Shown here one piece after another: positions 19,393 to 29,576 of a DNA stretch of 64,000 nt. Numbering within the stretch: position 1 is the first letter of the stretch; each line of letters starts with the position of its first letter. The position numbers and the translations under genes are program-made. The notes beneath the pieces were generated by a model. It was not told the DNA's origin, did not search any database, and worked only from the letters and a program-made list of their open reading frames with translations. The stretch comes from Clostridium thailandense (GTDB taxonomy: Bacteria > Bacillota > Clostridia > Clostridiales > Clostridiaceae), in the NCBI RefSeq assembly GCF_019207025.1, contig NZ_JAEEGC010000052.1, positions 28,126 to 92,125 on the forward strand. Reading direction: 5' to 3'.

Positions 19393-19442
19393 ATGCGACG
19401 TTTTGCATCATCAAAATAAGCATAAAAAATAAATTAGTTCTC

Positions 19443-19475
19443 TGACGTAAGGAAGAAAAGTTACCTTCATTGTCC
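19443..19475. repeat. small hairpin repeat, copy 1
   Basis: GACGTAAGG, an 11-base purine-rich loop and CCTTCATTGTC. The unit resembles the perfect GACAGTGAAGG / CCTTCACTGTC hairpin at the right end of the window, with a similar AGGAAAA-type loop. Confidence 0.45.
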
Positions 19476-19556
19476 TCTAAAAATGCTTTTGTATCTTCCA
19501 AACATTACTGATAATTCTTGCACAGTATAAGTTAAGTATATTTCGTGCTTATATAT

Positions 19557-22037
19557 TTAATTACTTTCCATAATTATATCTTCATATCTAACTATTCCAA
19601 GAGGACTAACTCTTACTCCTATTATTCCTTTCCTTGAAACGCATCCCACCTGTGGATGATATAAAAATATCCATGGAGCATCTTCTACTATTTTTTTCTG
19701 TATATCTTTATACATTTCAATTCTCTTTTGAGGATTTATTACCTCCTTGGCCTTATTCATCATTTCTGTTACTACTTTGTTATTGTATCCAGTGAAATCA
19801 GTAACATTAGCTGGATTAAACATTGGTTGAAGAAAGTTATCCATATCTCCAGTGTCTGAAATCCACCTACTTAAAAACAAATCTCCTCTACTAATTGATT
19901 CAGGGTTTAAATACTTATCTGAGCTTATTTTTTCTAAAATACATTCAATTCCTATATCTTTTAAATCATTTATAATAAGTTGTGTTATTTTGTTAAAAGT
20001 AGTTTCACTACTTTCATCTCTAATTAAGATTCTAAGCTTATTGTTTCCTGAGGATATATTTTTCCTATTTAAAATTTCTTTTGCTAATCTTGGATTATAT
20101 CCGAAACCTGATAAATAACCATTATCAATCATGTTTGGAGGCATAGGTCCCTTTGCTTCTTCCCCAAGTCCACCTAAAACCTCATCAATAATTTTTTTCC
20201 TATTTACTGCTGCATTAAGAGCTGCCCTAATTTCTTTGTCTCTAACTAATACCGAATTGGAATTCAAGTTGAAACCTGCATAATAAGTTGCCATTACACT
20301 CTTACATTCTATATTTTGAATTTTGTTATTTTTGAGCTCTTCTATTTGTCTATTATTATCTATTGTTATAAAATCACACTCTTTGTTAACAAAGCTGCTA
20401 GAAGCTTGTCCACCATCAAACTTTACAATGACTTTATCTACATAAGCAGCGCCACCAAAATAATCTTTAAATGCAGCTAATGTACACTTATCCTTTTCTA
20501 TACTCTCTATAATGTATGGTCCACAGCCTGTAAGTTGTCCTTTTTCAACATCTTCTTTTGCTAGTATAGAACAAATATACTGACCTAAATTAAGTAAAAA
20601 TCCACTATAAGGTCCTGTTAATTTTATAGAAATTCTGTACCTATCAAGTATCTTTATTCCTTTTACCTCTTTTGCTTGTCCTTTTGAATATTCCTTTGCA
20701 CCTTCAACTTGCTCCAAAAGCCAGGCATTAGGAGAATTTAATTTAGGACTTAATAACCTTTCATAGGAATATTTCACATCCTCAGAGGTTATCTCCCTTC
20801 CATTATGAAATTTAGCGCCTTTCCTTAAATTAAATACCCAGGTCAAATTATCTTCTTCAACATACCAACTTTTAGCAATACCTGGAGCAATTTCTCCTAC
20901 CGAACTAATGAGAAGTAATCCACCATGGACATTATACAAAATCTGACCACTTTGTGCATCAAAAGCCATTTGAGGATCATAACATAAAGGAGCTTCGATC
21001 AAAAATGTTGTAATTACTGATTCAATTTCACTTGCATTCTCAATCTTATCAAGAAGTTCACTAGATATAATTTTAAGATCTTCTGAAACGTCTGAGAGAA
21101 TATTTAATGCAGTTTTAGTATACTGAGTATTTAATGATGTAGTTTCTACCATCTCCATAACTTTTCTCGAAGTCTTACTCATATCCTCCGTTGAAGCTAT
21201 AATAGCTTCAAGGCTTTCAGTTTGCCTTGAGACTGCTTCATTAATTTCTTCGGCAACATCGCTGGTAGTGCTAACTGCTCCTATTATGTCATTAAATACC
21301 TCCTTTGTATTATTGGCAATATTGTTTCCTTCTAACACCCTATCCATGCTTCTATTCATAGCATTTATGGTTTTGTCTACGCTATCATTTATTTCATTGA
21401 TAGTCTTTGAGATTTGTTCAGCAGATTCAGCACTCCTTTGAGCTAAGTCCTTTACCTCCTGAGCAACTACTGCAAAACCCCTGCCTGCTTCTCCAGCCCT
21501 TGCAGCCTCTATAGATGCATTAAGTGATAATAAATTTGTGTTATCTGCTATATCTTTTATAATTACAAGCATCTCATTTATATGTGCTGCTTTTGAACTC
21601 AAATCATTTACTACTTTTTTAGCATCTTCTACGGACATTTCAATATCATTCATTGCTTTAATAGATCTATCTACTGCATTGCTTCCTTCTTTAGCTATTC
21701 CCATTGTTCTTTCAGCTATCTGCTTTGAATTTTCTGTGCCTGCAAAAACTTCTTCTGCTAAGGCTGAATAATTATTTACTTCACCTACAACTTTTTCTAT
21801 AGATTCCATTTGCACTTCAACATTTTGCACGATATTTTGTGTTAAGGATATTAAATTTTCAGTTACAAATCCAGTTTCTTGTATTTTTTCGCTTATTCTT
21901 TTCACTATACATTGCTGATTGCGTTTTAAAAGACCCAGTTCGCTGCAATTTTTAATTTCATCTACATCCTTATGTACAAGGATTTGCTTAGTATCATCCT
22001 GAACCAATTTATGTCTATTTTTTATCCATCCTAACAT
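19557..22037 (-). CDS. cytoplasmic chemoreceptor fused to an oligopeptide-binding protein (MCP-SBP_bac_5)
   Basis: 826 residues from ATG behind GAGGTGGAGAAA; the GTG nine bases earlier is part of that site. No signal peptide or membrane helix is seen. Residues about 40-350 form a methyl-accepting signalling coiled coil with the hairpin tip [20 protein letters not shown], then [20 protein letters not shown]. From about residue 370 a full family-5 solute-binding domain follows ([10 protein letters not shown]...[63 protein letters not shown]). Normally such binding domains are exported. Here ligand binding would occur in the cytoplasm and feed directly to CheA. It stands alone, with no che or opp genes beside it. 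Confidence 0.9.
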   Translation of the reverse strand: MLGWIKNRHKLVQDDTKQILVHKDVDEIKNCSELGLLKRNQQCIVKRISEKIQETGFVTENLISLTQNIVQNVEVQMESIEKVVGEVNNYSALAEEVFAGTENSKQIAERTMGIAKEGSNAVDRSIKAMNDIEMSVEDAKKVVNDLSSKAAHINEMLVIIKDIADNTNLLSLNASIEAARAGEAGRGFAVVAQEVKDLAQRSAESAEQISKTINEINDSVDKTINAMNRSMDRVLEGNNIANNTKEVFNDIIGAVSTTSDVAEEINEAVSRQTESLEAIIASTEDMSKTSRKVMEMVETTSLNTQYTKTALNILSDVSEDLKIISSELLDKIENASEIESVITTFLIEAPLCYDPQMAFDAQSGQILYNVHGGLLLISSVGEIAPGIAKSWYVEEDNLTWVFNLRKGAKFHNGREITSEDVKYSYERLLSPKLNSPNAWLLEQVEGAKEYSKGQAKEVKGIKILDRYRISIKLTGPYSGFLLNLGQYICSILAKEDVEKGQLTGCGPYIIESIEKDKCTLAAFKDYFGGAAYVDKVIVKFDGGQASSSFVNKECDFITIDNNRQIEELKNNKIQNIECKSVMATYYAGFNLNSNSVLVRDKEIRAALNAAVNRKKIIDEVLGGLGEEAKGPMPPNMIDNGYLSGFGYNPRLAKEILNRKNISSGNNKLRILIRDESSETTFNKITQLIINDLKDIGIECILEKISSDKYLNPESISRGDLFLSRWISDTGDMDNFLQPMFNPANVTDFTGYNNKVVTEMMNKAKEVINPQKRIEMYKDIQKKIVEDAPWIFLYHPQVGCVSRKGIIGVRVSPLGIVRYEDIIMESN

Positions 22038-22217
22038 TTTCTCCACCTCATTTGATTAATAAAAAAATAATTCTTTAAAGATTTATTTTTACCTCTAAAT
22101 TGAACTTTTTTAAGTAATACAGGAAAAATCTATATAAAAGATTATAGCACAAAATGAAAGAAATAATTATTGAAACTATATCACAGATTAATAAAATTTA
22201 AAATACGCAATATAAAA

Positions 22218-22260
22218 AGAGCATAGATAAGCTAAACTCTCAAAAACTCATCTATACTCT
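22218..22260 (-). terminator. terminator downstream of the U32 gene
   Basis: Stem AGAGCATAGAT / ATCTATACTCT (one mismatch), followed on the minus strand by TTTTTAT. The surrounding gap 22038-22434 has a Cys-containing open stretch without a start codon and nothing else I can support. Confidence 0.55.
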
Positions 22261-22434
22261 ATATTGCTGTGAAAAATTTCAAACTAATTCAAACTCATAA
22301 TATAATTCTAGAACTATTAGATTCAGAGATCATTCTTTCTATAAGCCTTGTTTTACCATTTATACAATTTCTGCAGTGATTTAGAGTGTCCTTTACACAT
22401 ACGTATTTGTATTTTTAATACCTTCTTTAATTAA

Positions 22435-23658
22435 TTACTGTACCTTGCTTTTAATAAGCATATCATCAGGATTTAATACCTCATCACATTTAATTGTAAA
22501 AATCATCTGTGCGGAAGGTGCACTATCTATAGGTTTACCATTTGTCTTTCTCATATCTTGAAGCTTTATAGTTTTGTTATCTCCCTTAGGAATTAAAACT
22601 TCAACAATATCTCCATTATAAACTTTGTTTCTTTGCTCTATGGTTGCAATATGAGTTCTCTTATCATAATTTCTTACAATTCCTACAATATCGTAGTTTC
22701 TAATATATGCCGAACTTTCATAATGCTGTTTTATTTCTTCATCAAAATAGAAACCAGTAGTATATGTTCTATGACTAGGCTTTACAAGATATTCCATCCA
22801 CTTAGAATTAAATTTATAATTCTCCGGATCTTCTATATACTTATCAATTGCTTCTCTATAAGCTTTTACTACAGATGCAACATAATAGGAACTCTTCATT
22901 CTTCCTTCAATTTTGAAGGAGTTTATACCAGCTTGAATAAGCTTAGGTATATGTTCTATCATACATAAGTCCTTAGAATTCATAATATAGCTTCCATCTA
23001 TATCTTCGGTAATTTGCTGATATTCTCCTGGTGCTTTTTCTTCTACCAGATGACATTTATATCTACAAGGTTGAGCACAAGCCCCTCTATTAGCATCTCT
23101 ACCTGTTAAATAATTTGAAAGCATACACCGTCCAGAGTATGCCATGCACATTGAGCCATGAACAAAAGCTTCTATGTCACAAGTTTCAGGAAGCTTTTCT
23201 CTTAGCTCCTTAAAATCCTTAAGACTCAATTCTCTTGCCATAACCACTCTTTTAACACCAATCTTATGCCAAAATAGAGCAGACTTATAATTTAAACAAT
23301 TTGCCTGGGTACTTAGGTGTATTTCAAACTCTGGTACTACTTCTCTTGCTGCTAAAATAATGCCTGGATCTGCCACCAATATTGCATCAGCACCAATATT
23401 TTTAAGTTCTATAAGATACTCTTCTAATCCTATTAAATCCTCATTATGAGGGAATATATTTACTGTTACATGAACTTTTTTCCCTCTGGAATGTGCAAAT
23501 TCAATTCCTTCTTTTAATTCTTCAGTAGTAAAGTTATCTGCAAAGGCTCTTAAATTTAATTTACTGCCTCCAAGATATACAGCATCAGCACCAAAATTTA
23601 TAGCTGTTTTAAGTTTTTCTAGGTTCCCTGCTGGTGCCAAAAGTTCTGGTTTATTCAT
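22435..23658 (-). CDS. U32-family peptidase/tRNA-hydroxylation-type protein (TrhP-like)
   Basis: 407 residues, start behind GGGGAGAG. The TIM-barrel opening reads PELLAPAGNLEKLKTAINFGADAVYLGG. The conserved Cys set that binds an Fe-S cluster is SMCMAYSGRCMLSNY...GACAQPCRYKC. The signature of this subgroup, SFKIEGRMKSSYYVASVVKAYR, is complete, as is a C-terminal small beta-domain. Relatives (TrhP, formerly YegQ) support 5-hydroxyuridine formation in tRNA, and others were reported as collagenase-like peptidases. A tRNA-modification role is more likely for this length. Confidence 0.85.
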   Translation of the reverse strand: MNKPELLAPAGNLEKLKTAINFGADAVYLGGSKLNLRAFADNFTTEELKEGIEFAHSRGKKVHVTVNIFPHNEDLIGLEEYLIELKNIGADAILVADPGIILAAREVVPEFEIHLSTQANCLNYKSALFWHKIGVKRVVMARELSLKDFKELREKLPETCDIEAFVHGSMCMAYSGRCMLSNYLTGRDANRGACAQPCRYKCHLVEEKAPGEYQQITEDIDGSYIMNSKDLCMIEHIPKLIQAGINSFKIEGRMKSSYYVASVVKAYREAIDKYIEDPENYKFNSKWMEYLVKPSHRTYTTGFYFDEEIKQHYESSAYIRNYDIVGIVRNYDKRTHIATIEQRNKVYNGDIVEVLIPKGDNKTIKLQDMRKTNGKPIDSAPSAQMIFTIKCDEVLNPDDMLIKSKVQ

Positions 23659-23770
23659 AACTTAATCTCTCCCCGTCTTTATAGATCCCTACAGCCTACA
23701 GTCGTCTATAAATAAAATAATTTTTCTTTCTTAATATTACTAGAAATCTGAGTACAAATCCAGATTTTCA

Positions 23771-24112
23771 TTAACACCTTCCAACAAGGATTAAAATTCT
23801 ATAAGCTTTATCAATAAGTTTAAAGGTTTCAATGGTATCTGTAGTAGCTAGTGTATCTCCTGGTCCAGCAATACCTACTACGGTTATCTTAGCACAAAAT
23901 TCTAAAGCTTTTTTTACTATATCTACAGCATCTTTGGGCTTTAGTATTCCCTTTACAACGCCAGGTCTCTCCTCGTTATCATTACAATCCCTTTTGCAAA
24001 ATCTACATTGTATATTGCAGCTAGGACTTACTGGAAGATGAATTCTCCCATAATTTAAATGAGCTTCTCCTCCTAGACAGGGGTGAAGCTTAGAAATCTT
24101 TGAAAACTCCAT
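23771..24112 (-). pseudogene. truncated NifB-like radical SAM protein
   Basis: 113 codons. It opens HPCLGGEAHLNYGRIHLPVS, with the radical SAM cluster motif CNIQCRFC and RDCNDNEERPGV, all typical of NifB and NifB-like proteins. The normal sequence is lost after ETFKLIDKAYR, giving an unrelated ILILVGRC end and a stop, so two thirds of the enzyme (including the rest of the SAM barrel) is missing. The ribosome site (AAGGAG) is intact. It sits in a run of truncated genes. Confidence 0.78.
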
Positions 24113-24131
24113 AATATTTTCTCCTTGTCAA

Positions 24132-24504
24132 CTATATCTCTTGTTTAAGCAAAGAATCAGCACATTGTTTTCCCCAGTTTCTTAGGTCTTGAATATCAAG
24201 AGGAGAAGGTACCTTTGACTCAGTATTCTTAGCTATTTTCTCTGCTAATCTAGTATAAATTTTAGCTTGCTCTGAATACCATACCAAGAGCCATTTGTCC
24301 ACCTGAAACTGCACCACATAAGCATCCGGCTTTTCCCATACCTATAGGAAATCCACTTGCTAATTTAACAACATTTTTATCAAATGGTTGTCCTAATAAA
24401 TCGTTAACTGTTTGTACCACCGATTCACTACAGAAAAATGTGCCACTTCTAAAAAGCTCCTCTGCATTATATTGAACTTTATCTAAAATTTGTTCTTTTG
24501 TCAT
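24132..24504 (-). pseudogene. C_GCAxxG_C_C-family redox protein, frameshifted
   Basis: From the ATG at 24504 the frame reads LFRSGTFFCSESVVQTVND, then FPIGMGKAGCLCGAVSGGQM, the family's Cys/GCxCGAxSG signature. It ends after MVFRAS at 24262. A second frame (24132-24317) continues with AKIYTRLAEKIAKNTESKVP and GKQCADSLLKQ, which I cannot place firmly in the family. Either this is one frameshifted gene, or a truncated gene fused to another remnant. It is probably non-functional. Confidence 0.6.
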
Positions 24505-24524
24505 TTTATGTATTCCTTCCTAAG

Positions 24525-24881
24525 TTATAAGTGTTTTAAATTCTTTTTGTCCTTAATAGCTTTATGTGTTAACACATTGTCAATTAATATAGAAGCATCA
24601 AAATGTTTTTCATTTTCTTTTAAGTATATATTAGGAACTGCTATTATATTGAACTCTTTGCACTTTTCTTGAATTTTTTTTACTTTCTCATTATTAATTG
24701 ACAATATATAATCTGATGTATCCGCTCCTTCATATTGTGGAAAGAATGGACTCAATTGTAATTCTGGAAAACAAATAAGCTGCGCTCCGTTTTTTGCTGC
24801 CACTTCAATTAAATGTAAAGTTTTTTCTAAATTTTTATTTGTATTTTCACTAATTTCCATTTGTGCTAATGCAATCTTCAC
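24525..24881 (-). pseudogene. carbon-nitrogen hydrolase, N-terminal fragment
   Basis: 118 codons from a GTG placed 9 bases after GGAG. Reads KIALAQMEISENTNKNLEKT and KNGAQLICFPELQLSPFFPQ, the first strand and the catalytic Glu (FPE) of the nitrilase/amidase superfamily. The protein ends at about 40% of family length, before the catalytic Lys and Cys. It is a different subfamily from the intact nitrilase at 53.9 kb. Confidence 0.75.
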
Positions 24882-24988
24882 AATAATCATCTCCATTTTT
24901 AGTTATTTAATTACAACTTAATGTTATTATAGTATAATTTAGATATCAAGAAATAAAATCCCCATCTGTGCTACTACAGAATTGAAGT

Positions 24989-25285
24989 AGAATGTTATGT
25001 TTAAAAAATACTATATCTTCATTTCAGCATCCTAATATAAAATGGAATGTTCCTAAATCCGGATATTTTTCCTGTATATATGTAGATGGTAATCTTCAAT
25101 ATGATAAAGTAATAAGTTCACTGCAAAATGATAGTATAGAATTGTTAAATACCAATACCTGCTTTCTAAAAGAATATAAAAATGACCATTACTTTAGAAT
25201 AAGCATTAGTAAAGTAAATGAGAATAAAATTAAAAGAGGCATTCCCGTAGTTCTTAGTACTATTAAAAAAAATATGAAGCTGTAG
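24989..25285 (+). pseudogene. MocR-type regulator, C-terminal fragment
   Basis: About 97 codons reading LKNTISSFQHPNIKWNVPKS, then GYFSCIYVD and later EYKNDHYFRISISKVNE. This is nearly the same as the last 100 residues of the MocR gene at 52.4-53.8 kb (LKNTISSFKHAKIKWNVPKS...NYFRISISKTNE). The HTH and most of the aminotransferase fold are missing. As at the intact locus, it diverges from a nitrilase-family gene. Confidence 0.8.
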
Positions 25286-25406
25286 CCGAACTTTTGTACA
25301 TTGAAATTTTCATTAAAATTTTCCAAATTATTATTTATATTAAAAAACACATAAAATCTCTTAGTAAAAATGTTAAGAGATTTTACGTGTTCTTTAATAT
25401 AGGTAT

Positions 25407-26171
25407 TTAAATGCTATACCCCATTGTTTTTGATAATTCCTCAGAAATTTCTTTAATTGAACATATTAAAGATTCTTTGTTCTGCTTCATCCGTGCTGTT
25501 GGTCCCGAAATGCTTATTGCTGCAACTGTTTTTCCGTTAATATCTTTTATTGGAGCTGCATAACATACTAAGCCAATCTCGCACTCTTCTACATCTTCTC
25601 CATATCCCTGTGCTCTTGTCTTTCTTAATTCTTCAATTAACTCATTTGAATCTGTAATAGTACACTCCGTTTTTTTCTCAAACTTAAACTCTCGTATTTT
25701 TTTTTCTAATTCTTCATCTAAAATACTTGCTAACAGTACCTTACCCGTTCCAGTACAATATGCTGGCAATTTAGCACCTATTTTTGATGTCATTTGGATA
25801 GTAGAATTACTGGATTCCTTATCCATAAAAATAATATTATAGTCTTCATCAAGAATAGCTAAATGAGTAGTCTCGTTATGTTTATCTCTAAGCTTTTGCA
25901 AGAAAGGCTTAGCAGTAGAATATTTATTTTGTCTTTCCAATACGATTGAGCCATAATGAGCAAATTTTATTCCAAGTTTATACTTAGCATCAGATGTCTT
26001 ATAAACAAATCCTTTCTTCTCCAAAGTATAAAGCATTCTAAAAATACTTGCTTTTCCCATATTTAACTCTTTGCTGATTTCCGCAAGACTCATTTCTTCA
26101 CCCTTACTTAGTAAATCCACTACTTCTAATGTATTATAAACTGAACTTAAAAGATATTTATCGTTATCCAT
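25407..26171 (-). CDS. IclR-family regulator 1
   Basis: 254 residues, start behind AGGGTG. An N-terminal winged helix (SLAEISKELNMGKASIFRML) is followed by the IclR effector domain with TTHLAILDEDYN, KLPAYCTGTGKVLLASI, GYGEDVEECEIGLVCYAAPI and AAISISGPTARM. Full length. It marks the left border of the 26-40 kb catabolic island, with a second IclR at the right border. It probably senses a small carboxylate and controls part of the island through the direct-repeat operators. Confidence 0.92.
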   Translation of the reverse strand: MDNDKYLLSSVYNTLEVVDLLSKGEEMSLAEISKELNMGKASIFRMLYTLEKKGFVYKTSDAKYKLGIKFAHYGSIVLERQNKYSTAKPFLQKLRDKHNETTHLAILDEDYNIIFMDKESSNSTIQMTSKIGAKLPAYCTGTGKVLLASILDEELEKKIREFKFEKKTECTITDSNELIEELRKTRAQGYGEDVEECEIGLVCYAAPIKDINGKTVAAISISGPTARMKQNKESLICSIKEISEELSKTMGYSI

Positions 26172-26465
26172 TGTTAATCACCCTTTTCTGCATATGTAAT
26201 ATTCTATAAAATTTTAAAACTCTTCTCATTATCTCTCAACAACAATGCCTAAATATGATATTAACATAATGCGGACAATGGTGCAATATAGATAACTGTA
26301 TTAATATGGTAAGTGCTTTTTTCAAGATAAGAAATTGAAATAGGCCTGTTGTATAATGTAAAATTATACCACATATTAATCTTTTATTTGTAAATCAATA
26401 TATGGTGTTGTAAATTACGTAATACAATGGCCTAATCTTAATTTTTTTATTTTTTTAATATTCTA

Positions 26466-27359
26466 TTATGATATATAACTTGCAAGTGCTACTGAAAACA
26501 CTTTATTTTTTACTGAATCAGCTCTTGATGTCATAATAACAGGTGCTCCTGCTCCTATTACCGCTGCAGCTACATCTTTATGTGCATAATAAGTAAGTGC
26601 TTTTGTTAATACATTTCCTACTTGTAAATTAGGTGCTACTAAGATATCAGCTTGTCCTGCTACTACACCTTCTATACCTTTATGCTTTGCTGACTCTATG
26701 GATATTGCATTATCTAGCGCTAAAGGTCCATCTATTATAGCATTTTTTATCTGACCTCTATCTCCCATTTTGCTTAATATAGCCGCTTCCAAAGTATCAT
26801 TTATTGCTGGATTTACTACCTCAAGAGCTGAAATCAATGCAACTTTTGGCTTATCATACCCTAATTTTAATGCTAAAGCTACAGCATTTTCTATAATCTG
26901 CTTTTTTTCATCTAAAGAAGGTTGTATAGCCATTGCACAGTCTGTAAGTAACTGAAGTCCTTCTCCAGATTCTTTGTCAAAGACAGATATTTGACTTACT
27001 AATTTTCCTCTATTTAATCCCTTTTCTTTGTTTAAAACTGCCTTTAAAAAAGTACCTGTATGAAGCAAACCCTTCATTATTGCTCCTGCTTCACCCTTTA
27101 CCACAAGTTCAACTGCCTTTTCTGCTGCTTTCTTATGATCAGGTTCATGTATTATTTCGCACAAAAGCTTCTTATTATTATCTGCTGCTATTTTTTCTAT
27201 TTTTTCTGCGTCGCCTACAAGAATAAACTCTGCTAATTCAAGCTTTTTAACCTCTTCAACCACTTCTAGTACATCTAAATCCTCTGCTGCTGCTACAACA
27301 ATCTTTCTCTTTTCTCTACTTTTTACTTGCTCTATTAAGTCCTTTAAATCCTTTATCAT
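26466..27359 (-). CDS. ptb: phosphate acyl(butyryl)transferase
   Basis: 297 residues, the usual Ptb length, start behind GAGGTGAAG. Contains KRKIVVAAAEDLDVLEVVEE, GEAGAIMKGLLHTGTFLKAV, FVDGPLALDNAIS-type (here IIDGPLALDNAIS) and GQADILVAPNLQVGNVLTKA, all typical of phosphate butyryl/acetyl transferases. Reaction: acyl-CoA + Pi to acyl phosphate + CoA. It is last in line behind the 2-oxoacid:ferredoxin oxidoreductase genes, although a hairpin lies between. With the butyrate kinase at 35.2 kb it gives a complete acyl-CoA to acid + ATP route. Chain specificity cannot be told from sequence. Confidence 0.9.
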   Translation of the reverse strand: MIKDLKDLIEQVKSREKRKIVVAAAEDLDVLEVVEEVKKLELAEFILVGDAEKIEKIAADNNKKLLCEIIHEPDHKKAAEKAVELVVKGEAGAIMKGLLHTGTFLKAVLNKEKGLNRGKLVSQISVFDKESGEGLQLLTDCAMAIQPSLDEKKQIIENAVALALKLGYDKPKVALISALEVVNPAINDTLEAAILSKMGDRGQIKNAIIDGPLALDNAISIESAKHKGIEGVVAGQADILVAPNLQVGNVLTKALTYYAHKDVAAAVIGAGAPVIMTSRADSVKNKVFSVALASYIS

Positions 27360-27392
27360 TTCTTCACCTCTAATTAATGTTATAATTATAAA

Positions 27393-27431
27393 AGTAAGGA
27401 GTTATTGCATTTTTACAATACTCCTTATCTT
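27393..27431 (-). terminator. hairpin between the oxidoreductase operon and ptb
   Basis: Stem TAAGGAGTtATTG / CAATACTCCTTA, followed on the minus strand by CTTTTATAATT. It could lower read-through into ptb or end the upstream operon. Confidence 0.5.
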
Positions 27432-27499
27432 ATTAATATTTATCTGGGGAAAGTTATTTTTATGAGAAAACTTAATCTAAACCTAACAATCACTTGATA

Positions 27500-28378
27500 T
27501 TAAACCATACTCTCTAATCTCTTAATATATTTTTCATAATGTTCTGTAGTATATTTTTGCAATTCTTCTCTTTGTTCTGCACTTAAACCTTTAAATCTTC
27601 CTTGAGGTTTAATATATTCTTCTACAGGCTTTAATTCTTTTGGCTTACTATTTATTGTTATCTTTCCATTTTCATATTCAAATAGAACCCAACATCCTGT
27701 TTGTACAGCTGCTCTCGCTAGCTCTATTGTTTTAGCAGGATTATATCTCCATCCTGTAGGACATGGTGTGTGTATATGCAATAAAGATGGACCATCTGTA
27801 TCCTTTGCTTTCTGCACTTTTTTCTTTAAATCTGTTAAATTATGAATTGAAGCTGTTGCAGCATAAGGTATATCATGTGCAATTGCTATTTGCATTAAAT
27901 CTTTTCTTCCAGTTGGTTTTCCTGCTGGTGTAGTTGTTGTACTTGCTAAAAATGGTGTTGAACTACTGCCTTGTATTCCTGTATTCATATAAGCTTCATT
28001 ATCATAGCATATATAAAGTACTTTATCTCCTCTTTCTAGTACACCAGATAATGCTTGAAGTCCTATATCTACAGTTCCACCATCACCAGCAAAACCAACA
28101 ACTGTTGTATGAGTATTTCCCATTGCATTTAACGCTGCTCTTACTCCTGCTGCACCTGCTGCAGTATTTTCGAGGTTTCCTTGATATCCTGGAATTTTTA
28201 TTGCTGTTTCATTTCCATAACCTGAAAATAATGCTGAACATCCTGGTGGTATTATAATTATTGTATCTTCGCCTAATACATCTAAAACATTTCTTATAAT
28301 TAATTCCATTCCACAACCTGCACAAGCACTTACTCCATGTGGTATTAATCCTTTTGAATTATGTTTAATTTCGTGCAT
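27500..28378 (-). CDS. 2-oxoacid:ferredoxin oxidoreductase, beta (TPP) subunit
   Basis: 292 residues. CAGCGMELIIRNVL gives the cluster Cys pair. The TPP/Mg motif is GFAGDGGTVDIGLQALSGVL with YDNEAYMNTGIQGSSSTPF. SLLHIHTPCPTGWRYNPA closes the subunit. The start overlaps the alpha gene end by 14 bp. It works with the alpha, gamma and delta subunits to convert a 2-oxoacid + CoA to acyl-CoA + CO2 with reduction of ferredoxin. Pyruvate and branched-chain 2-oxoacids are the two main options; neighbouring ptb/buk favour a C4-C5 acyl product. Confidence 0.92.
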   Translation of the reverse strand: MHEIKHNSKGLIPHGVSACAGCGMELIIRNVLDVLGEDTIIIIPPGCSALFSGYGNETAIKIPGYQGNLENTAAGAAGVRAALNAMGNTHTTVVGFAGDGGTVDIGLQALSGVLERGDKVLYICYDNEAYMNTGIQGSSSTPFLASTTTTPAGKPTGRKDLMQIAIAHDIPYAATASIHNLTDLKKKVQKAKDTDGPSLLHIHTPCPTGWRYNPAKTIELARAAVQTGCWVLFEYENGKITINSKPKELKPVEEYIKPQGRFKGLSAEQREELQKYTTEHYEKYIKRLESMV

Positions 28379-29576
28379 TTTTTTCCACCTGCCTTATATC
28401 CATAGCATTTTCTTTTACATCTATCCACTGTGTATGATCTTTTCTCTTTCCTTTTTTTATTTCTAAAAGTTCATTGAATATTTTTTCTATATTATCTGCT
28501 GTAACGTCTCTTCCTCCAAGTCCTCCTACATAATGTCTTATATCACAATCTACTGCTTTCATAGCTGCACAAGTTTCACTCCAAACCGGGCCACCTTGTC
28601 CACCTAATCCAGCACTTCTATCAAATACTCCGATTACTTCTTTTCCTTTTAAAACTTCTTTTAAATACTTTACTGGGAATGGTCTAAATACTACAACTTT
28701 TACCAAACCTACTTTTTTACCTTGTTCCCTTAATTTGTTAACTACATATTTTGCAGTACCACACATTGAACCTAAGGCTACTAAAACTACATCTGCATCT
28801 TCTGTTCTATATCCTTCTACAATACTTAACTTTCTTCCAAACTTTTCTTCAAATTCTTTTTGTACCTTTTCTATAACTTCAAAGGAGTTGTCCATAGCTA
28901 CTTTTTGTTGATATCTCATTTCTGTATAATCATCAGATCCTGTTAAGTTACATATAAACATAGGATCTGATGTATCTAAGTATGTATTTTTAGGCACATA
29001 CGGTCCTACAAATTCATCTACTTCTTCTTGACTTGGTACATCTATTTTCTGCATTGAGTGTGAAAGGAAGAAACCATCTAAACATACCATTGCTGGTGTT
29101 AATACTTTTTCATCCTCTGCAACTCTATATGCCATAAGCATAATGTCATATACTTCTTGTACATTTTGACAATAGAATTGTAGCCATCCCATGTCTCTTT
29201 CTGCCATTGCATCTCCATGTTCACACCACAATGTCCATGGTGCTGCAAGTCCTCTATTTACAACTGGCATTACAATTGGAGCTCTTACTCCTGATGTCAT
29301 TCCTACTACTTCATGCATTAAAGCTAATCCTTGTGATGCTGTAGCAGTTGCTGTTCTCACTCCTGTTAGCTGGGCTGTTGTTGCAACTGATAAAGCTGTA
29401 TGTTCTGATTCAACACGAACATATTCTGCTTTCAATTCCCCTGATGCTACTATTTCTGATAGCTTTTCTGCTATTGTGCTTTGAGGTGTTATTGGATATG
29501 CTGATACTACTTTGACTTTTGCCATCTTTATAGCTTCAACTGCTGCTCCATTTCCATCTAGCATTTTATAAGCCAT
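28365..29576 (-). CDS. 2-oxoacid:ferredoxin oxidoreductase, alpha subunit
   Basis: 403 residues. The N-terminal AEIVSAYPITPQST-type motif is present (VKVVSAYPITPQSTIAEKL), as is the pyrimidine-domain VESEHTALSVATTAQLTGVR. The C-terminal domain II has VALGSMCGTAKYVVNKL and FRPFPVKYLKEVLKGKEVIGVFDR, all standard. It joins the delta gene by a TAATG overlap, so translation is coupled. Length matches POR/VOR alpha of the four-subunit type. Confidence 0.92.
   Translation of the reverse strand: MAYKMLDGNGAAVEAIKMAKVKVVSAYPITPQSTIAEKLSEIVASGELKAEYVRVESEHTALSVATTAQLTGVRTATATASQGLALMHEVVGMTSGVRAPIVMPVVNRGLAAPWTLWCEHGDAMAERDMGWLQFYCQNVQEVYDIMLMAYRVAEDEKVLTPAMVCLDGFFLSHSMQKIDVPSQEEVDEFVGPYVPKNTYLDTSDPMFICNLTGSDDYTEMRYQQKVAMDNSFEVIEKVQKEFEEKFGRKLSIVEGYRTEDADVVLVALGSMCGTAKYVVNKLREQGKKVGLVKVVVFRPFPVKYLKEVLKGKEVIGVFDRSAGLGGQGGPVWSETCAAMKAVDCDIRHYVGGLGGRDVTADNIEKIFNELLEIKKGKRKDHTQWIDVKENAMDIRQVEKNARN

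Noticed and set aside
22270..22400. Cys-rich open stretch on the minus strand (VCVKDTLNHCRNC)
   Set aside because: Looks somewhat protein-like but has no start codon or ribosome site and is short; kept only as a note.
26390..26450. Partial palindrome TTGTAaATTACGTAATACAA near the ptb stop
   Set aside because: Several mismatches, no T tract and no promoter beside it; could be chance in AT-rich sequence.
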